From contig JAGWGZ010000005.1 in the NCBI GenBank assembly GCA_028867075.1, positions 1 through 42,466 of the forward strand: a DNA stretch of 42,466 nt, given 5' to 3'. The position numbers and the translations under genes were made by a program. This stretch comes from Nanobdellota archaeon (lineage in GTDB: Archaea > Nanobdellota > Nanobdellia > Pacearchaeales > GW2011-AR1). Positions 15,488 through 24,448 of this stretch are shown in pieces (the first letter of the stretch is position 1; every line of letters starts with the position of its first letter). The notes under the pieces were generated by a model. The model did not search any database. It saw only the letters and a list, made by a program, of their open reading frames with translations, and was not told the origin of the DNA.

Positions 15488-15520
15488 AGAATATTTTTTA
15501 AATTGGTTTTTTATTATTTT
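15488..15520 (+). terminator. T-rich terminator at the end of the nucleotide cluster
   Basis: Two T-tracts (TTTTTTAAATTGG and GGTTTTTTATTATTTT) follow the thioredoxin stop codon, as in archaeal T-tract termination. The first also resembles a TATA box for the tRNA-like fragment downstream. Confidence 0.4.
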
Positions 15521-15525
15521 CGTAT

Positions 15526-15551
15526 GGTTCCGTAGCTCAGCGAGGACACCT
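15526..15551 (+). pseudogene. 5' fragment of a tRNA-Lys-like gene
   Basis: The first 16 bases (GGTTCCGTAGCTCAGC, 15526-15541) are identical to the first 16 bases of the intact tRNA-Lys 89 bases downstream. After that the copy diverges and no anticodon arm, T arm or matching acceptor strand follows. The fragment begins an inverted repeat, CCGTAG against CTACGG (15529-15534 and 15549-15554). It is most simply a partial tRNA duplication. Confidence 0.55.
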
Positions 15552-15582
15552 ACGGTTTCCTTCGCTTAATCTTCCCTTTAAG

Positions 15583-15590
15583 TTTAAAAA
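15583..15590 (+). promoter_or_regulatory. TATA box of tRNA-Lys
   Basis: TTTAAAAA lies 25-32 bases before tRNA-Lys. It is flanked by the 8-base inverted repeat TTAATCTT / AAGATTAA, so the box sits in a potential hairpin or dyad. Confidence 0.45.
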
Positions 15591-15614
15591 GATTAATTCG
15601 CTACAACCATAAAC

Positions 15615-15688
15615 GGTTCCGTAGCTCAGCTTGGTAGAGCACTGGACTTTTAATCCAGGTGTCGGGGGTTCAAATCCCCTCGGGACCA
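15615..15688 (+). tRNA. tRNA-Lys (TTT anticodon)
   Basis: The acceptor GGTTCCG pairs with CGGGACC, with discriminator A. The D arm is GCTC...GAGC, the anticodon stem CTGGA/TCCAG surrounds the loop CTTTTAA (anticodon TTT), and the T arm is GGGGG-TTCAAAT-CCCCT. No intron and no encoded CCA. Confidence 0.96.
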
Positions 15689-15697
15689 CTTAATAAA

Positions 15698-16327
15698 ATG
15701 GACATAACAATCATTGAGAGATTTCTTGTTGTATTCGTACTGACATTTATCTACGGCCTGGAAAGACAGAGAAGCCACAAGCCGATTGGATTCGGAACAT
15801 TTATTCTTGTCGCGCTCGGCGCATGCGGGCTGGCAATAACAGCAGACCAGCTTGGAATCGCGAATTCAATAGGCCTGCTTGGGGCAATCGTAACGGGCAT
15901 TGGTTTCCTTGGTGCAGGAGCCCTGATAAGAACATCAGATAAAATTTTCGGCTTCACGACAGCAGCAAGCATCTGGCTCTTTTCAATATTCGGAATGCTC
16001 ATCGGACTGAACATGTATTATATCGGACTTATCATCTATCTATTGGTCTGGATTGTGGTCTTCACAGACAGGTATCTTGAAAAAAGATTCATAGGCTCTT
16101 ACAGGAAAGAAATCTCAATAAATACAAGAGGATTTGTTGAAAAAACAAGAATAACAGAGGTACTGTCAAAATACTGCACAAGTTTCAAGCTCATCAATGT
16201 CGGAATAAACCGGAAAAACAGAGAGGTAAAGCTGAAATACCTGATTGAGGGGCTCAAAAAAGATATCGAATCCCTTTTGAAGGAATTTTACGGAAAAAAA
16301 TGGTGCAATTCAGTGGAATTGGGATAA
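15698..16327 (+). CDS. MgtC/SapB family membrane protein
   Basis: 209-residue membrane protein. The N-terminal half has four to five hydrophobic helices, including GLERQRSHKPIGFGTFILVA and the glycine-rich IVTGIGFLGAGALIR stretch typical of MgtC/SapB proteins. The C-terminal 80 residues are soluble and ACT-like (ISINTRGFVEKTRITEVL onward). MgtC proteins are linked to magnesium homeostasis and to inhibition of ATP synthase, but the role in archaea is unclear. The longer reading frame from inside tRNA-Lys is rejected in favour of the ATG at 15698, only 9 bases after the tRNA. Confidence 0.88.
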   Translation: MDITIIERFLVVFVLTFIYGLERQRSHKPIGFGTFILVALGACGLAITADQLGIANSIGLLGAIVTGIGFLGAGALIRTSDKIFGFTTAASIWLFSIFGMLIGLNMYYIGLIIYLLVWIVVFTDRYLEKRFIGSYRKEISINTRGFVEKTRITEVLSKYCTSFKLINVGINRKNREVKLKYLIEGLKKDIESLLKEFYGKKWCNSVELG

Positions 16328-16360
16328 TTGAAAAATAAAACAAAAGCTTTTTAAACCAAA

Positions 16361-16371
16361 TTTTTATATCC
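16361..16371 (+). promoter_or_regulatory. rpoH: TATA box of the RNA polymerase operon
   Basis: TTTTTATATCC predicts transcription from about 16390, downstream of the possible TTG start at 16376 and upstream of the ATG at 16421. This supports the ATG as the rpoH start. Confidence 0.5.
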
Positions 16372-16420
16372 TTTATTGTCCCTGTTTAAAGATAAAAAGT
16401 TTTTTAAGAAAAAGAATCAA

Positions 16421-16627
16421 ATGCACATCCTCCAGTCCAAACATACCAAGCTCACCGAAAAAGATGCTGATGAAGTTCTTTCCAAATTAAATGTCTCAAA
16501 GGCCCAGCTTCCCAAGATTTTATCGACGGATCCTGCGCTCCCAGAGGGGTGCGAAGTGGGGAACATGATAAAAATTGAGAGAAAAGACGGGGATAAAACA
16601 GAGACGTATTTCAGGGTTGTCGTATAA
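16421..16627 (+). CDS. rpoH: DNA-directed RNA polymerase subunit H (Rpo5)
   Basis: Small archaeal polymerase subunit, counterpart of the C-terminal part of eukaryotic Rpb5, sitting at the downstream DNA jaw. With the ATG at 16421 the protein is 68 residues. The opening HILQSKHTKLTEKDADEVL matches the family start (HxLVPKHxxL), and SKAQLPKILSTDPA and GNMIKIERKDG...YFRVVV match the core. A longer frame from TTG at 16376 would add 15 basic residues but lies upstream of the predicted transcript start. It opens the rpoH-rpoB-rpoA-nusA operon; rpoB begins 8 bases after its stop. Confidence 0.9.
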   Translation: MHILQSKHTKLTEKDADEVLSKLNVSKAQLPKILSTDPALPEGCEVGNMIKIERKDGDKTETYFRVVV

Positions 16628-16634
16628 AATTCAA

Positions 16635-19600
16635 ATGGAAAAAAGCAATCATCTTATAGTGCGGAAGTATCTTCAGGAACACTCGCTCGTATCTTCAAAC
16701 ATAATCTCATTCAATGACTTCATAGAAAACAGAATGCAGGAAATTGCGAATGAGATTTCGCAGACGATGGAAAAGGGGGAATTTGATATCTCGCTCGGAA
16801 AAGTAAAAGTCGGGAAGCCGAATATAATAGAAGCTGACGGGAGTTCATCTCTGATAATGCCTTATGAGGCAAGGCTGAGGAACCTGACCTATTCTGCCCC
16901 GGTTTATCTTGAACTCACTGTAAAACATGAGGACCAGGTTGATTCTGAGACAGTTGAAATCGGAAGGATACCTGTAATGGTAAAAAGCAGTATATGCAAC
17001 ACTAATGGTTTATCAGGTGACGAGCTGATAAAAAACTATGAAGACCCGCAGGACTGCGGCGGATATTTCATAATCAACGGGAATGAAAGAGTGATGGTGA
17101 TGGCGGAAGACCTCGCGGAAAACCAGCCGTTCATTGAGGAAGACAAGAACGGAAATTTAACATTAAGATTGTTCTCATTGAGGGGAACATACAGAATTCC
17201 TGTTTTGGTTTCTGAAAATAAAGAGGGAATAATCAACACCTCTTTCAGCAGATTCAGGGACATTCCTGCAGTCATCCTGCTGAAGGCGCTCGGGCTGATA
17301 AAAGAGTCTGACATAGCCAAGTACATCGGAATGGAAACAGATGACATTATAGTCAACCTTTATGAGTATGTCAACATTGCTTCCCAGGAAGATGCGATGA
17401 TGTTCATTGCAGAAAAAACAAATTTGCAGGGGACAAAAAAAGAAATCCTTGACAGGGTAAAACAGAGAATTGATTCCTTCCTCTTCCCCCACATCGGCCA
17501 GGACAAAAAAGACAGGATAAAGAAAGCAGTTACCTTGTGCAAGCTGATAAAGCAATTCCTGATTGCAAAGGCAAACCCGGCACTCAGAACGTACAAGGAC
17601 CATTATGCAAACAAGAGAGTCAGACTTTCGGGAGATCTGCTTGCAAACCTCTTCAGAGTAAATCTCGGAATCCTTCTTAGAGACATACAATATTCACTTC
17701 AGAAATCCATGAAAAGAAAGAAATTTTCATCATTAAGGGTGATATCCAAGTCAACATTGTTTTCCCACAGGATTGAATCCGCAATAGCAACAGGAAGCTG
17801 GGTCGGCGAGAGGAGCGGAATTACGCAGAATATGGACAAGACAAATTATCTTGCAACAATCTCTCAGTTACAAAGAGTTTCCAGCATGCTTTCAACAGAA
17901 CAGGAAAACTTTGAGGCAAGAACTCTTCATCCGACGCAATACGGAAGATTCTGCCCGATTGAAACTCCTGAAGGAACTGAAATTGGACTGAGGAAAAATC
18001 TTGCAATATTAAGCAGAGTATCCACAAGGGTTGAAATCAATGAGGCTGAATTTGTAAAAGAGCTGGAAAAAGACGGGCTTGACGAAGAAGGAATAGAAGG
18101 AACAGAAGTTTTCCTCAATGGAGTGTTCATCGGGAACATAAAGAATGCAAAAGAATTTGTAAAAAGCATCAGGGAAAGAAGGAGAAGCGGGAAACTTCCT
18201 CTTCAGATGAGCGTAAGAGATTACCCTGAATTTAAGATAGCGGTCATCTCAACAGATCCGGGAAGAGTTCTAAGGCCGTTGATTGTCGCTGAAAACGGAA
18301 TCTCAAAGCTTACTGATAATCATCTTGTCCAGGTTGAGCAGGGTGAAATGAACTGGGATGATATGACAAGAGAAGGAATCATAGAATATCTTGATGCTGC
18401 GGAAGAGGAAAATGCGCTCATCGCACTTAGAAAAGAGGACCTGACCCCGGAGCACACACATCTTGAAATTGAGGGAATAACCTTGATGGGAGTTGTCACG
18501 AGCCTACTGCCATATGTTAACCACAATTCATGTGCAAAACTTATCAAAGGAAGCAAGGGATACAAGCAGGCACTCGGAATTTATGCTGCGAACTATCTTG
18601 CGAGAATCGACACTGACGTTTCTGTCCTCCAGTATCCCCAGAGGCCGATTGTAAAGAGCTTCATTTATGACACTCTGAACATCTATCCGGCAGGGCAGAA
18701 CCTTGTCGTCGCAATAATGACTTATGATGGATACAACATGGAAGATGCCATCGTATTTAACAGGGGAAGCATAGACCGTGGCGTCGGAAGAAGCTTTTTC
18801 TTCAGGCCATATTCCGCGGTTGAAATGAATTATTCTGGAGGACTAAGAGATGAAATTGCAATTCCCGAAAAAGATTCCTCCGGATACAAGATGGAATCCA
18901 GCTACAGAATGCTTGAGAATGACGGAATAATCTTCCCAGAAGCTGATGCTGCAGAGGGGGATGTCCTCATAGGAAAGATGTCTCCTCCAAAATTCCTCTC
19001 GGAAGCGCGTGAGATTTCAGTCAAGACCAAAAAAGAATCTTCTGTCACAATGAGACAGGAAGAAAAAGGAACTGTTGAGTCTGTATTCGTCACCGAAGAT
19101 TCCGAAGGGAACAAAATTGTTCAGGTAAAAACAAGAGACCACAGAATTCCTGAAATCGGGGACAAGTTCGCAGCACCATCTGGACAAAAGGGAGTCATCG
19201 GCGCGATTGTTCCTGAAGACGACATTCCATTTACATCAAGAGGAATAAGACCAGATGTCCTGTTCAATCCTCATGGACTTCCAAGCAGAATGACTGTCGG
19301 ATATCTTCTTGAATTGCTCGCGGGAAAAGTAGGCTGCCTGAGGGGAGAAGTTGTCGACGGAACACCATTCCTCGGAGAGAGCAAAGAATCTCTTGAAGCG
19401 CAGCTGAAAAGCCTTGGATTCAGGTATGACGGAAAAGAGACAATGTACAACGGGATAACCGGAAAGAAATTTGACATCAAGATTTTCGTCGGGGACCTCT
19501 ACTACCTGAAACTGAAATATATGGTCGGCAACAGGATACATGCAAGAGCGTCCGGAAAGATTGCACTTCTTACAAGGCAGCCCGTCGAGGGGCGTGCAAG

Positions 19601-19889
19601 GGGAGGAGCGTTGAGGCTTGGTGAAATGGAACAACAAGCTCTTGTAGCCCATGGTGCGTCATTATTGCTTAAAGAAAGATATGATTCTGACAAGATTGTC
19701 CTTAACATCTGCACAAGATGCGGTTCAATCGCAATTGAAGACAACATAAGAAGCAAGATAATCTGCCCTATCTGCGGCAGCGAAGAAGCAGAGCCGGTTG
19801 AAGTCTCTTATGCATTCAAACTCCTGCTTGAAGAACTGCAGGGACTGCACATTCACACTAAATTCAATTTAAAGAATAAATATGAGTAA
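16635..19889 (+). CDS. rpoB: DNA-directed RNA polymerase subunit B (unsplit)
   Basis: The second-largest polymerase subunit (Rpb2 counterpart) as a single chain of 1084 residues, whereas many methanogens and haloarchaea have it split into B'' and B'. Landmarks are CPIETPEGTEIGLRKN (from about 441), IMTYDGYNMEDAIVFNRGS in the centre, GDKFAAPSGQKGVIG (from about 842), which is part of the catalytic centre, and a C-terminal zinc site with two CxxC pairs (CTRCG and CPICG, about 1025-1060). The open frame extends upstream into rpoH; the ATG at 16635 gives the family N-terminus. The end overlaps the next small ORF by 8 bases (ATGAGTAA). Confidence 0.97.
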   Translation: MEKSNHLIVRKYLQEHSLVSSNIISFNDFIENRMQEIANEISQTMEKGEFDISLGKVKVGKPNIIEADGSSSLIMPYEARLRNLTYSAPVYLELTVKHEDQVDSETVEIGRIPVMVKSSICNTNGLSGDELIKNYEDPQDCGGYFIINGNERVMVMAEDLAENQPFIEEDKNGNLTLRLFSLRGTYRIPVLVSENKEGIINTSFSRFRDIPAVILLKALGLIKESDIAKYIGMETDDIIVNLYEYVNIASQEDAMMFIAEKTNLQGTKKEILDRVKQRIDSFLFPHIGQDKKDRIKKAVTLCKLIKQFLIAKANPALRTYKDHYANKRVRLSGDLLANLFRVNLGILLRDIQYSLQKSMKRKKFSSLRVISKSTLFSHRIESAIATGSWVGERSGITQNMDKTNYLATISQLQRVSSMLSTEQENFEARTLHPTQYGRFCPIETPEGTEIGLRKNLAILSRVSTRVEINEAEFVKELEKDGLDEEGIEGTEVFLNGVFIGNIKNAKEFVKSIRERRRSGKLPLQMSVRDYPEFKIAVISTDPGRVLRPLIVAENGISKLTDNHLVQVEQGEMNWDDMTREGIIEYLDAAEEENALIALRKEDLTPEHTHLEIEGITLMGVVTSLLPYVNHNSCAKLIKGSKGYKQALGIYAANYLARIDTDVSVLQYPQRPIVKSFIYDTLNIYPAGQNLVVAIMTYDGYNMEDAIVFNRGSIDRGVGRSFFFRPYSAVEMNYSGGLRDEIAIPEKDSSGYKMESSYRMLENDGIIFPEADAAEGDVLIGKMSPPKFLSEAREISVKTKKESSVTMRQEEKGTVESVFVTEDSEGNKIVQVKTRDHRIPEIGDKFAAPSGQKGVIGAIVPEDDIPFTSRGIRPDVLFNPHGLPSRMTVGYLLELLAGKVGCLRGEVVDGTPFLGESKESLEAQLKSLGFRYDGKETMYNGITGKKFDIKIFVGDLYYLKLKYMVGNRIHARASGKIALLTRQPVEGRARGGALRLGEMEQQALVAHGASLLLKERYDSDKIVLNICTRCGSIAIEDNIRSKIICPICGSEEAEPVEVSYAFKLLLEELQGLHIHTKFNLKNKYE

Positions 19890-20073
19890 AGATACATATA
19901 ATCAGAAAAAGTCAAGAGTAGTGGAGATGTGGTTTGAAGAAGGTTTCACAAATCTTGCTTCGATAATTTTCAAAACTGAGAACCCTGAAAGGTTCATAAA
20001 AGAATCAAAAGGAGTGAAATACTTTGAATACGGGGCTCTTCGTTATGAATTTAGAGGGAGGACTTTGCAATAA
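19882..20073 (+). CDS. Conserved-looking 63-aa ORF between rpoB and rpoA
   Basis: The ATG overlaps the rpoB stop codon (ATGAGTAA) and the stop codon lies one base before the rpoA ATG, so the ORF is translationally coupled on both sides. The 63 residues are charged with aromatic residues (VVEMWFEEGFTNLASIIF, VKYFEYGALRYEFRGRTL) and predict a small helix-plus-strand fold with no membrane segment. I do not recognise a family. It does not resemble RpoG/Rpo8, Rpo13 or any other small polymerase subunit I know. Its place suggests a role with RNA polymerase, but this is inference from position. Confidence 0.65.
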   Translation: MSKDTYNQKKSRVVEMWFEEGFTNLASIIFKTENPERFIKESKGVKYFEYGALRYEFRGRTLQ

Positions 20074-20074
20074 A

Positions 20075-23000
20075 ATGATTCAGCAAACAATAAGAAAAAA
20101 AGTAGACGAAATAAAGTTCACTTTGTTCAGTCCTGAAGAGATTAAAAAGATCTCAGCCGCAAAAATAGTGACACCTGAACTCTATGATATTGATGGCTAT
20201 CCTGTTGATGGTGGATTGATGGACCTTAGACTTGGTGCGATTGATCCTGGTGTAAGATGCAGAACCTGCGGCGGAAGACTGAAAGAATGCCTCGGCCACC
20301 CGGGAAGAATTGAACTGGCCCGTCCTGTCGTGCACCTGAAATACATACCTCTTCTGGAAATGGGGTTAAGATGTTTCTGCCACAAGTGCGGGAAGCTGCT
20401 GCTGGATGACAAAAATCTCAAGAAATATTCACAAAGCGAGAGGGCAAAGAAAGCAAAGGATGTAAAGAAATGCCCATACTGCGGGGCAGAGCATGAGAAA
20501 ATAAAAGTTGATAAGCCGACAAGCTTCTATTCCGGAAAAAAGAGACTGTTCCCGACGACAGTAAGGGAAATATTAGTCAACATTCCTGATGAAGAGCTTA
20601 AGAAAATCGGGGTTGATCCCGCAAGCGCAAGGCCTGAATGGGCAATACTGACATACCTTCTTGTTCCGCCTGTAACTGTCCGCCCTTCTATTATTCTTGA
20701 AAGCGGTGAGAGAAGCGAAGATGATCTGACTCATAAACTTTCTGACATAATAAGGGCAAATCAGAGATTATGGGAAAATCTGAATGCAGGAGCCCCTGAG
20801 GTTATAATTGAGGACCTATGGGATCTGCTGCAGTTCCACATTACAACATTCTTTGACAACACTGTTTCAAGAATTCCGCCTGCAAGGCATAGAAGCGGGC
20901 AGCCGCTTAAAACAATCACTGAAAGAATCAAGGGAAAAGAGGGGAGAATAAGAAAGAACCTTGCCGGAAAGAGGGTTAATTATTCTTCCAGAACAGTCAT
21001 CTCTCCCGATCCCTACATGGAGATAAATGAAATCGGAGTTCCATACGAGATCGCAAGAGTTATAACTGTTTCTGAAACTGTCAATGATCTGAACATAGAA
21101 AACCTGAAGAAATTAATTTTAAGCGGAGATGAATATCCGGGCGCGAATTATGTGATAAGACCCGACGGAAAGAGAAAAAAGATAACTCCTGAACTGAAAG
21201 AAGAGATAATCAATGAGGTAATTCCAGGATACAAAGTTGAAAGACATCTGCAGGATGGAGATGTCGTACTGTTCAACAGACATCCAAGCCTTCACAAAGG
21301 AAGCCTCATGGCGCACTTTGTCCGTGTCCTTCCCGGAAGGACATTCAGAGTTCATCCTGCGGCAGTAACCCCTTACAATGCCGACTTTGACGGAGACGAA
21401 ATGAATATCCATTCTCCCCAGACAGAAGAAGCCAGAGCAGAGGCAAGAATCCTACTTGATGTGAAAAAGAATTTAATCTCTCCAAAGAACAACACGAACC
21501 TTATCGGGTGCACTGGAGACGCTGTCACAGGGAACTACCTCCTGAGCCTTGGTGAATTCACAAAAGATTTTGCTGATGATTTGCTTTACAAGTGCGGAAT
21601 AGACAAAGAAGTTTCTGCAAAGAAAGTTCCGGGGACAGAAATAATTTCCCATATACTTCCAAAGACTGATTTTGAAAATGAATCAGTAAAAATCAAAGAC
21701 GGAAAAATTGTCAGGGGCTTTATTGACAGAACTGTATTCAGTGATGAGGATGGCGAGATGGTGATGAAACTGGACAAGGAACTTGGAAGAGATGCTACAT
21801 TTGCTACGCTAAAAAATGCATATGCCCTCGGAACAAGATACATAACAAACAGGGGAATCACGATTTCTGTCGGGGATTTGGATGTCAGCAAGAGAGTCTT
21901 GGAAGAAAAAGACAAAATAATAAAAGCTGCTGAGAAAAAGACAGAAGAGGTAATTGAATCTTACAATAACAAAACTCTTGAAATAATTCCGGGAAAAACA
22001 AGGGAGGAATCAAGGGAGCTGAAGATTCTGCAGATACTCAATGAAGTCAGGTCAAAGATCAGCGAGATAGTCAGGGAAGAGTTCCCGGACGAAAATCCCG
22101 TATCCTACATGATAAAGTCCGGAAGCGTCGGAAATATACTGAACATAACGCAGATGGCCTGCTCTGTCGGACAGCAGGACCTTGAGGGAAAGAGAATTGA
22201 CATCGGATTTAATGACAGAACTCTGTCTTTCTTCAAGAAAGGGGATTTATCTCCTAAGTCAAGGGGATTTATCAACAGTTCATTCATGAACGGGCTGAAG
22301 CCGGACGAATTTTTCTTCCAGGCAATGACCGGGCGTTCAAGCCTTATGGATACTGCACTGAGAACTCCAAAATCAGGATATCTTTACAGAAGACTTGCAA
22401 GCGCTTTGCAGGATTTAAGAGAAGAATATGACGGAACAGTGCGAAACAGCAACGGAAACATAATCCAGTTTGAATATGGCGGGGATGGGCTGGATGTCTC
22501 CAAGCTCCATCTCGAACAGAAGATTGAACCTGGAGAGGCAATAGGAATCGTGACTGCCCAATCATTCGGAGAGCCTTCAACACAAATGGTCCTGAGAACT
22601 TTCCACTTCGCGGGAGTTTCCGAGATGCAGGTCACGCAGGGACTTCCAAGGCTGATAGAAATCTTTGATGCAAGAAAGAAGCCAACCTCCCCAAAAATGG
22701 AGATTTATCTCAACAGGGAATTCAATAATGAGAAAGATGCAAAGACACTTGCAGAAAGGATCAAAGAAGTCAAAATAGAAGAAATCTCTGATGAAATCAA
22801 GCTTAATTTCACTGACAAGAAAATAGAGATAATCCTGGACAAAGAAAGGCTTAAACATGCGCACATTTCAACGGAAAAAGCAGTTGAACGGTTAAGAGAC
22901 CTCGGGTACAAGGCGAAAGAAAGGGGAGACGGCATCATAATAGATTCTGCAGAGTCAAATTTCAGAGAGATTTACCAGCTCAAGGAAAAGCTTAAGAGAA

Positions 23001-23560
23001 CTGTGATCGCAGGAATAAAGAACATCAGCCAGATACTCATCGTCAAGAGAAACAAGGATTTTGTGATAATGACCCTCGGAACAAACCTTAAAGAAATACT
23101 GAAAATGAAAGAGATTGATGCAGAGAGAATTCTCTCAAATGACCCTTATGAAGTGGCAGATGTCTTTGGAATAGAAGCTGCGAGACAGCTCATAATGAAT
23201 GAAATCCACGACGTCCTTAATAACCAGGGACTGGATATTGACAAGAGGCATTTGAAACTCGTGGCTGATGCGATGACGAACACAGGGGTGGTGTCGGGAG
23301 TCACCAGAATGGGAATAATCTCGCAGAAATCCTCAATACTCGCACGTGCAACATTCGAAACACCAGTAAAGCAGTTCGTTAATGCGACAGTCAAGGGAAG
23401 TAGGGACAAACTTGCAAGCGTTGTTGAGAATATAATTCTTAATCAACCTGTTCCCGTCGGAACCGGGCTTCCGGGATTGCTTGTAAAGGTCCTTGGGCCG
23501 CTGACAAAGGATTCCGGGGATTCTGCACCCAAGGAAAGAAAGTCCAGGGAGAAGAAATAA
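20075..23560 (+). CDS. rpoA: DNA-directed RNA polymerase subunit A, fused A'+A''
   Basis: The largest polymerase subunit (Rpb1 counterpart) as a single 1161-residue chain. In most archaea it is two genes, rpoA1 and rpoA2. Landmarks are the N-terminal zinc site (C62, C65, C72, H75), a second zinc site with CHKCG and CPYCG (about 105-137), the catalytic magnesium motif NADFDGDE (435-442), a bridge helix near 750 (FFQAMTGRSSLMDTALRT), and the A''-type trigger loop IGIVTAQSFGEPSTQM with FHFAGVSEMQVTQG (from about 820). The C-terminal A'' segment continues to GTGLPGLLVKV. No stop or likely internal start is seen at the usual split near 790-815. The start at 20075 fits the family and follows the 63-aa ORF stop by one base. 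Confidence 0.96.
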   Translation: MIQQTIRKKVDEIKFTLFSPEEIKKISAAKIVTPELYDIDGYPVDGGLMDLRLGAIDPGVRCRTCGGRLKECLGHPGRIELARPVVHLKYIPLLEMGLRCFCHKCGKLLLDDKNLKKYSQSERAKKAKDVKKCPYCGAEHEKIKVDKPTSFYSGKKRLFPTTVREILVNIPDEELKKIGVDPASARPEWAILTYLLVPPVTVRPSIILESGERSEDDLTHKLSDIIRANQRLWENLNAGAPEVIIEDLWDLLQFHITTFFDNTVSRIPPARHRSGQPLKTITERIKGKEGRIRKNLAGKRVNYSSRTVISPDPYMEINEIGVPYEIARVITVSETVNDLNIENLKKLILSGDEYPGANYVIRPDGKRKKITPELKEEIINEVIPGYKVERHLQDGDVVLFNRHPSLHKGSLMAHFVRVLPGRTFRVHPAAVTPYNADFDGDEMNIHSPQTEEARAEARILLDVKKNLISPKNNTNLIGCTGDAVTGNYLLSLGEFTKDFADDLLYKCGIDKEVSAKKVPGTEIISHILPKTDFENESVKIKDGKIVRGFIDRTVFSDEDGEMVMKLDKELGRDATFATLKNAYALGTRYITNRGITISVGDLDVSKRVLEEKDKIIKAAEKKTEEVIESYNNKTLEIIPGKTREESRELKILQILNEVRSKISEIVREEFPDENPVSYMIKSGSVGNILNITQMACSVGQQDLEGKRIDIGFNDRTLSFFKKGDLSPKSRGFINSSFMNGLKPDEFFFQAMTGRSSLMDTALRTPKSGYLYRRLASALQDLREEYDGTVRNSNGNIIQFEYGGDGLDVSKLHLEQKIEPGEAIGIVTAQSFGEPSTQMVLRTFHFAGVSEMQVTQGLPRLIEIFDARKKPTSPKMEIYLNREFNNEKDAKTLAERIKEVKIEEISDEIKLNFTDKKIEIILDKERLKHAHISTEKAVERLRDLGYKAKERGDGIIIDSAESNFREIYQLKEKLKRTVIAGIKNISQILIVKRNKDFVIMTLGTNLKEILKMKEIDAERILSNDPYEVADVFGIEAARQLIMNEIHDVLNNQGLDIDKRHLKLVADAMTNTGVVSGVTRMGIISQKSSILARATFETPVKQFVNATVKGSRDKLASVVENIILNQPVPVGTGLPGLLVKVLGPLTKDSGDSAPKERKSREKK

Positions 23561-23564
23561 GAGG

Positions 23565-23981
23565 ATGGAAAGCACAATAAGCATGCAGGACATGAGGCAT
23601 CTCAACCTTTTCAGAGATATAACGAAGATAAGCACAAGATTCTGCCTCAGGTATAATGATACAATCTTCTTCTGCGTTCCAAGAAATCTCGTTTCAAGGG
23701 CAATAGGCGAAAATGGAAAGAATTCAAGAGAACTGAATAGAATACTCGGGAAGAAGGTAAGAATAATCTTTTCTCCAACAGGAATTCATGAGGTTGGAGA
23801 ATTTATAAAAGCAATAATAGATCCGGTAGAATTCCAGAGCATTGAAGTCAGGGAAAACGAGATAATAATTCGTGCTGGTGCAAAGAACAAGGCAGCGCTT
23901 ATCGGAAGAGAAAAGAGGAGATTCCTGGAAATGAAGAAAATCGTAAAAGATTTTTTCGGGAAGGAACTGACAATAGTTTGA
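23565..23981 (+). CDS. nusA: NusA-like KH-domain transcription factor
   Basis: Archaeal NusA, reduced to KH domains that bind RNA; associated with transcription elongation or termination. Two KH-type cores are visible: VSRAIGENGKNSRELNRILGKKVRII (about 44-70) and AALIGREKRRFLEMKKIV (about 109-126). Length 138 matches the archaeal form, which lacks the bacterial S1 and polymerase-binding parts. GAGG sits directly before the ATG, four bases after the rpoA stop. In many archaea rpl30e lies between rpoA2 and nusA; it is absent here. Confidence 0.92.
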   Translation: MESTISMQDMRHLNLFRDITKISTRFCLRYNDTIFFCVPRNLVSRAIGENGKNSRELNRILGKKVRIIFSPTGIHEVGEFIKAIIDPVEFQSIEVRENEIIIRAGAKNKAALIGREKRRFLEMKKIVKDFFGKELTIV

Positions 23982-24024
23982 TGGCAAATATTTTTAAACT
24001 AATTTTAGCAAAATAAAGAATAAT

Positions 24025-24447
24025 ATGGGACAAAAGAATGCGAGAAAACTCGTGAAAGGAAGGAAAAAGTTCAGATGGAGCAATAAGAAATACAAAGTCA
24101 GAGCCCTCGGACTTTACCAGAAATCAGACCCTCTTAAAGGCGCGAGCCAGGCAAAGGGGATAGTTCTCTCTAAGTTCCAGAAAGAAGCGCGTCAGCCAAA
24201 TTCAGCGATGAGAAAATGCTGCAGAGTTCAGCTGACAAAGAATGGAATCAGCGTCGGTGCATTCATTCCTGGAAATTTGGCGCAGAAATTCATCGATGAG
24301 CACGATGAAGTCATAATTGAAAGAATCGGCGGGCGTTCTGGACGAAACAAAGGAGACATTCCCGGAATAAGGTTCCAGGTAATTAAAGTAAATGACCAGC
24401 CATTGCAAAGATTATGGCTTGGCAAGATTGAAAAGGGTAGAAGATAA
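24025..24447 (+). CDS. rpsL: Small ribosomal subunit protein uS12
   Basis: Decoding-centre ribosomal protein. The archaeal/eukaryotic form is clear from [19 protein letters not shown] at the start, [21 protein letters not shown] (decoding loop, about 49-68) and [20 protein letters not shown]. Length 140 is normal. An AT-rich TATA-like sequence (AATATTTTTAAAC, near 23987-23999) lies about 30 bases upstream, so a new transcript may begin here. Confidence 0.97.
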   Translation: MGQKNARKLVKGRKKFRWSNKKYKVRALGLYQKSDPLKGASQAKGIVLSKFQKEARQPNSAMRKCCRVQLTKNGISVGAFIPGNLAQKFIDEHDEVIIERIGGRSGRNKGDIPGIRFQVIKVNDQPLQRLWLGKIEKGRR

Positions 24448-24448
24448 A

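Noticed and set aside
15526-15614. Split or intron-containing tRNA read from the 5' fragment
   Set aside because: No anticodon arm, T arm or complementary acceptor strand follows; divergence begins at base 17, too early for a split tRNA half.
15659-15697. Upstream extension of the mgtC-like gene into tRNA-Lys
   Set aside because: The extra residues are tRNA sequence; the ATG at 15698 fits the family start.
16376-16420. TTG start giving a longer rpoH
   Set aside because: It lies upstream of the predicted transcript start and adds a basic tail not typical of the family.
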